This document shows, one piece after another, positions 42,515-51,289 of a stretch of 64,000 bases of DNA. The stretch is from NCBI RefSeq assembly GCF_000166275.1, contig NZ_CM001023.1, positions 1,330,501 through 1,394,500 on the forward strand, written 5' to 3'. The translations under genes and the position numbers were made by a program. Source of the stretch: Algoriphagus machipongonensis (GTDB taxonomy: Bacteria; Bacteroidota; Bacteroidia; Cytophagales; Cyclobacteriaceae). Under the pieces are notes generated by a model. It was not told where the DNA came from. It did not search any database and saw only the letters and a list, made by a program, of their open reading frames with translations. Positions within the stretch are counted from its first letter, which is position 1; the number at the start of each line of letters is the position of its first letter.

Positions 42515-43930
42515 ATGTACAGATTCTTAGCAAGCTGGTTGCTGTTTTCACTTGCATTTAATTCCCAAGCTCAGCATAACGATGACTTTAATGTGTTGAT
42601 TATCCATGTTGATGATTTGGGCTGGGCAGATATTGAGCCTTTGGGCAGTGATTTTTATGAAACTCCCAATATTACCAAACTAGCAAAAGAGGGGATACTT
42701 TTTACTAACTCCTATGCCGCTGCTGCAATTTGTTCTCCAACAAGAGCCGCTTTATTAACCGGGAAATATCCAGCTAGGTTAGGCATTACGGATTGGATTC
42801 GGGCGAAATTCAACCAAAATTCAACTTCAGGATTACCTGGAGAATATGAGGTTTTCGAAAATAAGCCACTAAAAACGCCAAAGATTCAAGGCTTTTTGCC
42901 CTTGGAGGAAATTACAATTGCTGAGCGGATGAAAGCCCATGGATATGGAACTTTACATGTAGGAAAATGGCATTTGGGAGAAGAGGGGTTTTATCCAGAA
43001 GATCAGGGTTTTGACGTTAATATCGGAGGAAATGACTTAGGTCAACCCCCAAGCTATTTTGACCCATATCTACCAGCAAAACCGCGGGAGTTTTATGAGA
43101 TCACTACTTTGAAGCCACGCAAGGAAGGTGAGTTCCTTACCGACAGAGAGGGAGATGAGGTTGTTAATTATATCCAAAATCAAAAAGGAAAGAAATTCTT
43201 TGTCCATTGGGCCCCTTATGCGGTCCATACCCCTATCATGGGGAAGCCTGATTTGGTAGAAAAATACGAGCAAAAAGAACCCGGAAATCAACGTAATCCG
43301 GTTTATGCGGCTCTAGTAGAAAGTGTGGATCAGAATGTAGGGAAAGTGCTTTCTGAGTTGGAAAGGATGGGTTTGAGAGAAAATACTTTGGTGATTTTTA
43401 CTTCCGATAATGGAGGATTGATCGGGAATTATGATAATCCAATCACCAATAATTACCCCCTAAAATCTCAAAAGGGATATCCTTACGAAGGAGGGATCAG
43501 AATTCCTACTATTGTTAGCTGGCCAGGAAAAATCCCACAAGGTTTTGTTGATGAAACTCCCATTATTACTATGGATTGGATTCCTACTATTTTGGATTTT
43601 ATGGGAGAAGACCCAACTTTACCTGAACTGGAAGGGGTAAGCCTTAAGCCGCTTTTGACAGAAAGAAAGGACTTAGCTGAAAGAGATTTATTTTGGTATT
43701 TTCCTCATTACAGGCTTTCCGATATCAGTCCTTATGTGATTGTTAGATCTGGTGGGTATAAATTGATCCATTACTTTGATGATACCCAGGATGAGCTCTA
43801 TAACCTGGATTATGATATGGAGGAAAAAGTAAACGTGATTTCGACAAGAGGAGCCATCGCAGAGCAATTACAGCAAAAAATTGATCAGTGGTTGGTATAT
43901 TCTAATGCGAGACTTCCCATCGAGAAATAA
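42515..43930 (+). CDS. Exported sulfatase (formylglycine type)
   Basis: A 471-residue sulfatase with a Sec signal (MYRFLASWLLFSLAFNSQAQ). NVLIIHVDDLGWADIEPLG provides the calcium-site Asp pair; AAAAICSPTRAALLTGKYPAR is the CxPxR formylglycine motif; LHVGKWHLGEEG and FTSDNGGLIGNYD match arylsulfatase-A-like enzymes. The start is the second ATG; the upstream one lies in a terminator hairpin. It differs clearly from the first sulfatase in the window, so the two likely cut different sulfate esters. Its stop codon abuts the stop of the convergent response-regulator gene with no gap. Confidence 0.93.
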   Translation: MYRFLASWLLFSLAFNSQAQHNDDFNVLIIHVDDLGWADIEPLGSDFYETPNITKLAKEGILFTNSYAAAAICSPTRAALLTGKYPARLGITDWIRAKFNQNSTSGLPGEYEVFENKPLKTPKIQGFLPLEEITIAERMKAHGYGTLHVGKWHLGEEGFYPEDQGFDVNIGGNDLGQPPSYFDPYLPAKPREFYEITTLKPRKEGEFLTDREGDEVVNYIQNQKGKKFFVHWAPYAVHTPIMGKPDLVEKYEQKEPGNQRNPVYAALVESVDQNVGKVLSELERMGLRENTLVIFTSDNGGLIGNYDNPITNNYPLKSQKGYPYEGGIRIPTIVSWPGKIPQGFVDETPIITMDWIPTILDFMGEDPTLPELEGVSLKPLLTERKDLAERDLFWYFPHYRLSDISPYVIVRSGGYKLIHYFDDTQDELYNLDYDMEEKVNVISTRGAIAEQLQQKIDQWLVYSNARLPIEK

Positions 43931-44620
43931 TTAGCAAACCAGCTTATAACCATAGCCACGGATATTCAGGATTTGGATTTCCGGGTCCTTCTGTAGCTTC
44001 TTACGTAATTTGGTGATAAAAACGTCCATGCTTCGAGCATTGAAAAAGTCGTCATTTCCCCAAATTTTGGTAAGGATTAAACTTCGGTCTGAAATGTCAT
44101 TTTGGTTCTCGAGTAATATTTGGAGTAGTTGAGTCTCTCGAGCAGTTAAGGGAGTCTCATTCTCTTCAAATTTTAATAATTGGCGAGTAGGGTGAAACTC
44201 AAATTTCCCAATAGGAAGCCAGTCACTTTGTTGGTTTTTCAGCTGTCTTCTATCCAGTTGTGCATGGATTCTTACTATGAGTTCTTCCATGCTAAATGGT
44301 TTCCTGACGTAATCATTTCCTCCGTGCCCAAATCCTTTTACTACATCTTCGGTTTGTCCTTTAGAGGTAAGGAAAATGATAGGAGTAAAGGGGTCAATTT
44401 TTCTGATTTGCTCAGCTAAAGTAAACCCATCTTTTTTGGGCATCATCACATCAAGCACCAAAACTTCTGGCTGCTCACTTTTATACTTTTCCCAGGCAAT
44501 TTCTCCATTGGAACAAAGGATAACCTTAAAGTCTCGGCTTTCTAAACTTTCTTGAATGATCGTTCCTAAGGCGATTTCATCTTCGGCAAGTAAGACAGTT
44601 GTTTTCTCGTTCATGGCCAA
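43931..44620 (-). CDS. OmpR/PhoB-family response regulator
   Basis: A 229-residue regulator. The receiver domain (about residues 7-120) shows the acidic pair LLAEDE, phospho-acceptor Asp 57 in VLVLDVMMPKKDG, the Thr/Ser of IIFLTSKG and the Lys of YVRKPFSMEEL. The C-terminal winged helix (about 135-229) has LTARETQLLQILLENQ, SRSLILTKIWG-like RSLILTKIWGND and SMDVFITKLRKKLQKD, with IRGYGYKLVC at the end. It overlaps the end of the kinase gene by 10 bases, so the two are coupled. Target is probably the divergent GLPGLI/outer-membrane operon through the tandem repeats upstream of it. Confidence 0.95.
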   Translation of the reverse strand: MAMNEKTTVLLAEDEIALGTIIQESLESRDFKVILCSNGEIAWEKYKSEQPEVLVLDVMMPKKDGFTLAEQIRKIDPFTPIIFLTSKGQTEDVVKGFGHGGNDYVRKPFSMEELIVRIHAQLDRRQLKNQQSDWLPIGKFEFHPTRQLLKFEENETPLTARETQLLQILLENQNDISDRSLILTKIWGNDDFFNARSMDVFITKLRKKLQKDPEIQILNIRGYGYKLVC

Positions 44621-46131
44621 GCTGTGATAAATGAAGTGCTGTTTTTAGAAGTTTGCAGACTGATTTTTCCATCATGCTTTTCAAGAATCTTTTTCACATA
44701 ATACAAGCCAATCCCAAAGCCTTTTACATCATGTAGGTTGCCTTGAGGGATTCTGTAAAACTGCTCAAAAATACGATCTCTTTGTTCTGAGGTGATTTTC
44801 CCGCCATTGTCCCAAACTTTAATTATGGTTTGTTCTGATTGCTGCAAACATATTCGGATTTGATCACCTCCATATTTTAAGGCATTATCGATGAGGTTTG
44901 AAATGGCATTTTCAAAATGAAAGGCGTCAATACAGACCGGTTTAATATAAGAGGGAACCTCTAGATCAATGCTTTTTTCAGGGGCTAAGGTCTGATATTT
45001 TTGGAGAAGCGAACGAAGAATTGGTACCACGTCAGTTTCCTCTTTTTGAAGCATCAGTTGCTCGGAATCAAGTGTGGCTGTTTCTAATAATTTTTCCACC
45101 ATATTATTCAACTTATGGAGTTGAACTTTAGATATTCCCAGGTATCTTTTATTCTTTTCAGGATCGTTGTTAGGGTTGAATTGCTCGATGCCTTCTATTG
45201 CTGAAAGTGTGGTGGCAATCGGAGTTTTAAACTCATGAGTAATATTTGAAATCAAGTCTTGTTTAATCTCAGCTACTTCTTTTTGATTTCTAATTGTTCT
45301 ATACAAAAAATATAAGGCATAAGAGATAATTCCTAAAAATGTAATGGAAGTGAGGATTTCAAAGATTCCTCTTTTGACAAGATTCAATGCTGTGTTTTCA
45401 AAATACAATTCCAGGGTCTCACCTCTTGGTAAAAAAGTAGATTTTGTCACTGTTTTAAATGGCATTTCCTGCAGGTCTGGGTAATTGTAAGAACCAGCAA
45501 TAGTGTCTTTGGCAAGGTGAAGCAGGCCGTAATTGATGTTTATCCCCTTTCTATCTAAGTCAGCTTGAAAGAGGTCGTTTATCTTTTCAAAATTAAGTGA
45601 GTCTCTGGTGATAGAAATGATGATGGTATTTGTCAACATTTTAAGGTGTCTTATACTATCTGCTGATTCCAAGCCTCTGAAAATATTGATTTGATTTTCT
45701 TTGTCGACAGCTTTATTTGTCAGTGAGTCAAAATTTAATTGGGTGGAAATAGACGAAAAGCTTAAGCTATCATTGGTAGACCAACTCGCATGAAGAGAAT
45801 CGATTCCTTCCATGCCTTCAAGGGTTTTAAGTACGATTTTACTTTTGCCTATCCGGTTAAAAAAATTAAGTGAGTTATTTTCAAGTCCATCGTTTCCTGA
45901 GGAATCACTTTTTTCTAAAAATTCACTTTCTGTCAGTGTGACTACATCAGTTTTGGCTAAATCAGCAAAATATGCCTCCAAGGCATTGTCCAGACTGACT
46001 TGGATATCCTTCGTCAATTGGGTCTCAATTTGTTTAAACTGAGAAATATTTCTATAGATCTGCACTCCAATGGAAACCACCAAAGTGAAGGCTATCAAAA
46101 TACCTATACGCTTGAATTGCAGCTTTTTCAC
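44611..46131 (-). CDS. Sensor histidine kinase
   Basis: A 506-residue inner-membrane kinase. TM1 is near residues 8-26 and TM2 near 256-278, enclosing a periplasmic sensor region of about 230 residues with no recognised domain (rich in Ser, Asp and Leu). The HisKA segment is DLISNITHEFKTPIATTLSA with His 299. The ATPase domain has ISNLIDNALKYGGDQ (N box), VWDNGG (G1), and KGFGIGLYYVKKILEKH (G2). Plan and neighbours resemble RprX/RprY-like Bacteroidota pairs. It is encoded first, then the regulator. Confidence 0.94.
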   Translation of the reverse strand: MKKLQFKRIGILIAFTLVVSIGVQIYRNISQFKQIETQLTKDIQVSLDNALEAYFADLAKTDVVTLTESEFLEKSDSSGNDGLENNSLNFFNRIGKSKIVLKTLEGMEGIDSLHASWSTNDSLSFSSISTQLNFDSLTNKAVDKENQINIFRGLESADSIRHLKMLTNTIIISITRDSLNFEKINDLFQADLDRKGININYGLLHLAKDTIAGSYNYPDLQEMPFKTVTKSTFLPRGETLELYFENTALNLVKRGIFEILTSITFLGIISYALYFLYRTIRNQKEVAEIKQDLISNITHEFKTPIATTLSAIEGIEQFNPNNDPEKNKRYLGISKVQLHKLNNMVEKLLETATLDSEQLMLQKEETDVVPILRSLLQKYQTLAPEKSIDLEVPSYIKPVCIDAFHFENAISNLIDNALKYGGDQIRICLQQSEQTIIKVWDNGGKITSEQRDRIFEQFYRIPQGNLHDVKGFGIGLYYVKKILEKHDGKISLQTSKNSTSFITAWP

Positions 46132-46169
46132 GATGCTAAATTAGGAGCAAAGAATTTGAAAACCCGAAT

Positions 46170-46199
46170 GTTAACACTCGTTAACACTGCTTAACGCAG
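46170..46199. promoter_or_regulatory. Three tandem 10-bp repeats, candidate response-regulator site
   Basis: GTTAACACTC, GTTAACACTG, CTTAACGCAG follow each other without gaps. They lie 38 bp upstream of the kinase start and about 45 bp upstream of the GLPGLI gene. OmpR-class regulators bind direct repeats at 10-11 bp spacing, so this fits the adjacent regulator. A weak -33/-7 pair (TTG at 46200, TTCATTTG at 46218-46225) follows at once on the plus strand. Confidence 0.6.
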
Positions 46200-46244
46200 T
46201 TGTTTTACTTGATTCTATTCATTTGTATCAAAGAAAAACACGCT

Positions 46245-47075
46245 ATGAAAACCAAAATTTTACTTCTCGGATTTATTGTTTTAATGAGTTTTGTCGGAAC
46301 GACAAATGCTCAAGGATTAACAGGTAGAGCCTATTACAAATCATCTTCCAATATCAAGATTTCCATGGATAGCAGCAAAATGGCTCCAGATGCAATGGCA
46401 GATATTCAGCGTCAGTTGAAAAAACAAATGGAAAAGGAATATGTCTTGACTTTTACCCAAGGGGAATCGAATTGGAAGCAAGCAGAAAGTTTGGGCTCTG
46501 GGCCAGCATCAGCTTCTTCTAGCGGCGCTATGGTCGTCATCAATACCGGTAGCAGCGATTTGGTATTGTATAAAAACCTTTCAGATCAAACTTACCTAAA
46601 AGAGGAGGATCTCATGGGTAAAGAGTTTTTAGTGAATGATAAGCTGAAACTTTATGATTGGGAGCTTACAGGAGAGACTAAAAAAATCGGAAACTACGAA
46701 TGTCAGAAAGCAACCTATTCGAAAATTGTAGATAGCAAACGCTTTTCAACCGGTATGGAAGAGATGGAAGTCGTGAAAGATACCATCAAGGTAGAGGCTT
46801 GGTTCACATCGCAAATCCCGGTCAGTCATGGACCATCTGAATATTGGGGTTTACCAGGTTTGATTTTGGAGCTTCAAAACAATGGCAGCACATTGATTGC
46901 CGAAAAAATTGTGTTGAACCCAGAAGAGCCTGTTGAAATAATCATTCCAAAAAAAGGGAAAGAAATGAGTAGTGAGGATTACCGTGCTTTGGCAGATGAG
47001 AAGATGGAAGAAATGATGAAAAAGTACTCAGGTAAGTCTGGGGAGCATCAGATGATGATCAAAATCGGTAATTAA
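46245..47075 (+). CDS. GLPGLI-family exported protein
   Basis: A 276-residue exported protein of unknown function. The signal peptide is MKTKILLLGFIVLMSFVGTTNAQ. The family signature is present exactly in EYWGLPGLILELQNNGSTL (about residues 204-222). Upstream are LTGRAYYKSSSNIKIS, IGNYECQKATYSK and VEAWFTSQIPVSHGP, all usual in this family; the C terminus is Met/Glu/Lys-rich (MEEMMKKYSG). GLPGLI genes commonly precede a carboxypeptidase-regulatory-domain outer-membrane barrel, as here (30 bases to the next gene). I start at the second ATG, which gives a clean signal. Confidence 0.92.
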   Translation: MKTKILLLGFIVLMSFVGTTNAQGLTGRAYYKSSSNIKISMDSSKMAPDAMADIQRQLKKQMEKEYVLTFTQGESNWKQAESLGSGPASASSSGAMVVINTGSSDLVLYKNLSDQTYLKEEDLMGKEFLVNDKLKLYDWELTGETKKIGNYECQKATYSKIVDSKRFSTGMEEMEVVKDTIKVEAWFTSQIPVSHGPSEYWGLPGLILELQNNGSTLIAEKIVLNPEEPVEIIIPKKGKEMSSEDYRALADEKMEEMMKKYSGKSGEHQMMIKIGN

Positions 47076-47105
47076 AAGTCTTTAAATCAAGAAAACTAAA
47101 CCAAC

Positions 47106-49790
47106 ATGAAATTGATTTTTAGGACTTTAACAGGAGTGATTCTTTTGTGTTTGATGTCTTTTTCCGCTTTTTCCCAGACCAAGAATCTAGTAGGCCAAGT
47201 ATTGGATTCCTTAAATCAGCCCATTAGCTATGCCAATGTGGTGGCAGTGAATCAGAGTACCCAGAAAATTGGCGCATTTGCAATTACCAATGGAGAAGGT
47301 AGATTCAAGCTTGCTCTGGCACCTGGTTCAGAATATTTGCTTCGAATTTCATTTGTTGGATACAAGCAATTTGAACGGGTATTTACAGAATGGTCTCCTG
47401 ATGAACCTATCCAGGTGGTTTTGTCTACTGATGAAACTATGCTGGATCAAATTGAAGTGGTGACTGAACTACCTGTAACGATGCAGGGTGATACCCTGAC
47501 TTACAAAACTGATGCTTTTACTACCGGTACAGAGAGAAAGCTCAAAGATGTGCTGGATAAACTTCCCGGATTCGAAGTGGATGAAGATGGGGGCGTAAAA
47601 GTTCAGGGGAAAAAGGTGGACAAGGTCATGGTGGATGGGAAGAATTTCTTCGATGGAGACACTAAATTGGCCACTAAAAATCTTCCTGCCAATGCGGTGG
47701 ACCGAGTTCAGGTACTGAAGAATTTCAATGAAGTTTCGCCGATTCGAGGTCTAGATAATAATGAGTCTTTGGCATTGAATATTCAGTTGAAAGATGGGAA
47801 GAAAAGAATGGTTTTTGGTGATTTGACAGCTGGTGGTGGACCAAAAGAAAGGTATTTGGGCCATGCCAATGCATTTTACTATTCCCCAAAATTAAATTTG
47901 AATTTAATCGCTGATGCAAATAATGTTGGGGAGTTGCCATTCACCTTACAGGACTACTTCCGGTTTAGTGGAGGAATGTCAGGCCTAGCAACAAGGACAG
48001 GATCTTCTATTTCTCTTAGTGGGGAAGATATGGGTATTCCAATGGCACAAAGAAATAATGCGGCCTCCTTAGAAACTGCTTTGGGAGCATTTAATTTAAA
48101 TTACCACCCAAGTTCTAAATGGAGGCATTCTGGGTTTATCATTGGTTCCACCTCTGAGAATAAATTGGGAAGCAATTCTCAACGAACCTATCTCCGTAAC
48201 GATGAAAATAATCAGGAAAATCTGAGTACTGCGAGTACTGTGGAAAATGCTTCCGGCTTAATGAAATATGCGGTGACCTATACTCCAAAAGAGGAAACCT
48301 ATGTGAAGTATTCAGTTTTTGGAAAAGTATCCGATATTCAGAATAGAAATATCATGGATTCTGATTTTGGGAATTTTCGTCAGCAGATCAATAATCTTCA
48401 ATCCAGAAGGCCTTACAGTGTTCAACAAAAGGCAGAATGGTATCATGCGCCTTCGGAGAAAAGGGTTTTTTCCATGGAACTGAACTGGGAGAAAAAGTAC
48501 CAGGATCCGCTGTATGACCTAACCACAAATCAGCAACCTTTTGTAGGATTGCTTCCGGTTATGGATAGTGAATCTTACCGATTTCTACAGCAGCAGGAAG
48601 TTCATTCGAGAGTGTTGGAGGGTTCTTTTAACTACTACCATATTCTTAATGCCACGAATCATTTGAATTGGAATCTAGGATATACCAATACGAAACAGGA
48701 GATGATTTCTGGTTTGAACCAGATTTTGCCTAACTCAGAATCTTCCTTTCCTGAATTTTCAAATGACAATCGATTTGGAATCCAGGATGCTTATTTGGGG
48801 ATGACCTATAAAACCAAATGGAAAGATTTTATCCTGAGCCCTTCGGTTTTTGCTCATCGCTATACTTGGCAGGATATTCAGTTTGAAGATAAGAATGAGG
48901 TTGAAAAGTTCTTGCTTTTGCCCGGTATGTATGCCAAATGGGCTATTAAATCAAATCGGTCATTGGTATACCGATTCCAGCAAACAGCGAGTTTTATGGA
49001 TATTCAAAAGCTTGCCGAGGGATATGTGATTCAAGACTATAATTCCATTTTTACTGGTAATCGGATGTTGGATAATGGACTTTTTTCAAATCATTCACTG
49101 TTTTATTCCCATTATGATTTCTTTTCTTCATTAAATATGTATGGGACAGTGAATTGGCAGCGAAAGAAGAATGATTTGGTGAATACCACTGATTTCCGAG
49201 GCATCAATCGGATTCTAACCGTGATGAATATTGAGCCGGTTAATGAGACTTTGAATGGAAATTTCAATGTAGATAAGAAATTCAACACTTTTAAAATGAG
49301 TGCTGGTGGTGGTTGGAATTCCTTCACTACCAACAACCTGATCAATGATGTAGTCAATCAGAACAAGCAATTTTCTCAGAATTATCATGTAAAAGGGACA
49401 ACCACCTTTTTCAAAAAAGTTGAGGTGGATTTGAGCTATACATTTGCAACAAATAAATACCAAGGGCAAAGCACTCAAAACACTTTCAATACCCATACGC
49501 CAAAAATCGAAGTGGACTGGGATATATGGAAAGGTTTAAAATTGAATGCGGACTATGCTCTGAATACCTATAATAACAAAGGGTCAGAAACCCAAAGTGA
49601 ATTCGATTTTCTAAATGCTTTTTTGAGCTATCAGGGAAAGTCTAGCCCTTGGGAGTTTAGGATTTCAGTGTGGAATATCTTGGATACACGATCTATTCGA
49701 AGAGATAGCTTCACTGATAACCTGATCAGTACCTATTCTTACCTAGTCCAGCCAAGGTATGGATTACTTACAGTAAAGTGGGATATTTAA
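47106..49790 (+). CDS. Outer-membrane beta-barrel protein with CarboxypepD_reg-like and plug domains
   Basis: An 894-residue TonB-receptor-like outer-membrane protein. After the signal peptide (ending near SAFSQ) comes a carboxypeptidase-regulatory-like domain (about residues 25-110: LVGQVLDSLNQPISYANVVA, GEGRFKLALAPG, RISFVGYKQFE). A plug-like domain follows (about 120-235: LKDVLDKLPGFEVDEDGGVK, DKVMVDGKNFF), then a long barrel (about 240-894) ending in VKWDI. It belongs to the outer-membrane-barrel group found with GLPGLI proteins rather than SusC: no SusD gene follows and the plug is short. May transport or secrete a small peptide; unproven. Confidence 0.88.
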   Translation: MKLIFRTLTGVILLCLMSFSAFSQTKNLVGQVLDSLNQPISYANVVAVNQSTQKIGAFAITNGEGRFKLALAPGSEYLLRISFVGYKQFERVFTEWSPDEPIQVVLSTDETMLDQIEVVTELPVTMQGDTLTYKTDAFTTGTERKLKDVLDKLPGFEVDEDGGVKVQGKKVDKVMVDGKNFFDGDTKLATKNLPANAVDRVQVLKNFNEVSPIRGLDNNESLALNIQLKDGKKRMVFGDLTAGGGPKERYLGHANAFYYSPKLNLNLIADANNVGELPFTLQDYFRFSGGMSGLATRTGSSISLSGEDMGIPMAQRNNAASLETALGAFNLNYHPSSKWRHSGFIIGSTSENKLGSNSQRTYLRNDENNQENLSTASTVENASGLMKYAVTYTPKEETYVKYSVFGKVSDIQNRNIMDSDFGNFRQQINNLQSRRPYSVQQKAEWYHAPSEKRVFSMELNWEKKYQDPLYDLTTNQQPFVGLLPVMDSESYRFLQQQEVHSRVLEGSFNYYHILNATNHLNWNLGYTNTKQEMISGLNQILPNSESSFPEFSNDNRFGIQDAYLGMTYKTKWKDFILSPSVFAHRYTWQDIQFEDKNEVEKFLLLPGMYAKWAIKSNRSLVYRFQQTASFMDIQKLAEGYVIQDYNSIFTGNRMLDNGLFSNHSLFYSHYDFFSSLNMYGTVNWQRKKNDLVNTTDFRGINRILTVMNIEPVNETLNGNFNVDKKFNTFKMSAGGGWNSFTTNNLINDVVNQNKQFSQNYHVKGTTTFFKKVEVDLSYTFATNKYQGQSTQNTFNTHTPKIEVDWDIWKGLKLNADYALNTYNNKGSETQSEFDFLNAFLSYQGKSSPWEFRISVWNILDTRSIRRDSFTDNLISTYSYLVQPRYGLLTVKWDI

Positions 49791-49794
49791 CATA

Positions 49795-49826
49795 AAGAGG
49801 ACTTTGATAGAGTCCTCTTTTTTTTG
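49795..49826 (+). terminator. Terminator after the outer-membrane barrel gene
   Basis: AAGAGGACT-ttgatag-AGTCCTCTT followed by seven further T: strong rho-independent terminator ending the GLPGLI operon. Confidence 0.93.
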
Positions 49827-49925
49827 TTTATAAGTTTAGGCTGAGGTCAAACCATTTGCAAAGGCGATTTTTTCATTTAAATTGATGGTTGTCAAATTTT
49901 TATAATTCCACCAAATGTAGATTTT

Positions 49926-51023
49926 ATGAAACTTATATCTAGAAGAGATTCGATTAAAGGCATTTCCTTAGCTGCTGGAGCAAGTTTGATTTCCCCTTTT
50001 TCCTTGATGGGTAAAACAACAAAAAGAGATAGGTTGGGAGTGGCACTGGTTGGGCTGGGCTATTATAGTACTGATTTATTGGCTCCAGCTCTTCAACAAA
50101 CAGAAAACTGCTATTTGGCGGGAATTGTAACTGGGACACCCACGAAAATACCTGTCTGGAAAGCAAAATATGGTATTCCAGATTCCAATGTTTACAATTA
50201 TGAGAATTTTGATACAATTGCTGAAAACCCAGATATAGATGTGATATATGTGGTATTACCACCTTCCATGCATAAAGAATATGTCATTAGAGCAGCAAAG
50301 GCTGGTAAACATGTTTGGTGCGAAAAGCCGATGGCTGTGACCGCCGATGAATGTCAAGCTATGATTGATGCCTGTAATGAAAATGGAGTGAAATTATCGA
50401 TAGGTTATCGCTGTCAACATGAACCCAATACTCAGGCCTTCCAAAAAATTGTAGCAAATAAAGAGTTGGGAAATGTCTTGAATGTAGATTGTGCAGCTGG
50501 CTATAGAGAGAATAGAACCGATCATTGGAAGCAAAAGCGTGAGATGGGTGGGGGAGTGATTTATGATATGGGAGTATATTCTATCCAAGGTGCAAGATTA
50601 GGAACGGGGATGGAACCCTTGGCTGTAAAAGCCGCAAAAGTATGGGCCGAAAGACCAGAGATATATAAGGATGGATTGGGTGAAATAGTAGAAGCGCAAT
50701 TAGAGTTTCCTAACAATGTCATGGCTACCATTAAAACCTCCTTTTTTGAGAATACCAATTTCCTAAACATACAATGTGAAAAAGGGAAAATAGAAATGGC
50801 ACCATTCTCTGGTTACAATGGGAACAAGGGCAAGAGTCCGCTAGGTGAAATTAATTTTCCTTACTCGATTCCAAGTCAGCAGGCATTTCAAATGGATCAT
50901 GATGCTACTTCCATTATGGAAGATCAACCTGTTTTAGTTCCTGGTGAAGAGGGACTTAGAGATATTAGAGTTGTTCAGGCAATACTAAAATCTGCTGAAA
51001 CAGGAATGCGGGTTGCACTTTAA
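49926..51023 (+). CDS. Tat-exported Gfo/Idh protein, glucose-fructose-oxidoreductase-like
   Basis: A 365-residue oxidoreductase with a twin-arginine signal (LISRRDSIKGISLAAGASL). The Rossmann segment is GVALVGLGYYSTDLLAPAL; VWCEKPMAVTADECQAMIDAC holds the catalytic Lys, followed by SIGYRCQHEPNTQAF, GGGVIYDMGVYSIQGAR and PGEEGLRDIRVVQAIL. These blocks closely match Zymomonas glucose-fructose oxidoreductase, a periplasmic enzyme with tightly held NADP that couples sugar oxidation to sugar reduction. Such activity would make lactones or keto-sugars. It is a single transcription unit with its own terminator. Confidence 0.9.
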   Translation: MKLISRRDSIKGISLAAGASLISPFSLMGKTTKRDRLGVALVGLGYYSTDLLAPALQQTENCYLAGIVTGTPTKIPVWKAKYGIPDSNVYNYENFDTIAENPDIDVIYVVLPPSMHKEYVIRAAKAGKHVWCEKPMAVTADECQAMIDACNENGVKLSIGYRCQHEPNTQAFQKIVANKELGNVLNVDCAAGYRENRTDHWKQKREMGGGVIYDMGVYSIQGARLGTGMEPLAVKAAKVWAERPEIYKDGLGEIVEAQLEFPNNVMATIKTSFFENTNFLNIQCEKGKIEMAPFSGYNGNKGKSPLGEINFPYSIPSQQAFQMDHDATSIMEDQPVLVPGEEGLRDIRVVQAILKSAETGMRVAL

Positions 51024-51045
51024 ATTCTAAAAAAATCATCAAACC

Positions 51046-51078
51046 ACCGCCTCTATTCATTTGGAGGCGGTTTTTTTT
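51046..51078 (+). terminator. Terminator after the GFOR-like gene
   Basis: ACCGCCTC-N10-GAGGCGGT followed by seven T, directly behind the gene. Confidence 0.93.
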
Positions 51079-51289
51079 ATTTCTTTTTGATAACTAAAAA
51101 TAATACAATGGTTAATTGAAAAATTATATTTAACTTATTGATATATATATTAAACTGTACTTCAGATAGTTAAAAACGATTTATGAATTACGGTATTGGC
51201 TTTTTTTCGGTTAATGATTGATTTTTCTGTGACAGCATTTCATTACACAAAGAGTTTTTAAATGAATTGACCACCATTTTAAAGATCTA

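Noticed and set aside
47106..49790. Possible SusC-like TonB receptor of a polysaccharide utilisation locus
   Set aside because: No SusD-like gene is adjacent, the plug is short, and the neighbour is a GLPGLI gene with its own two-component system; it fits the GLPGLI-associated barrel group better.
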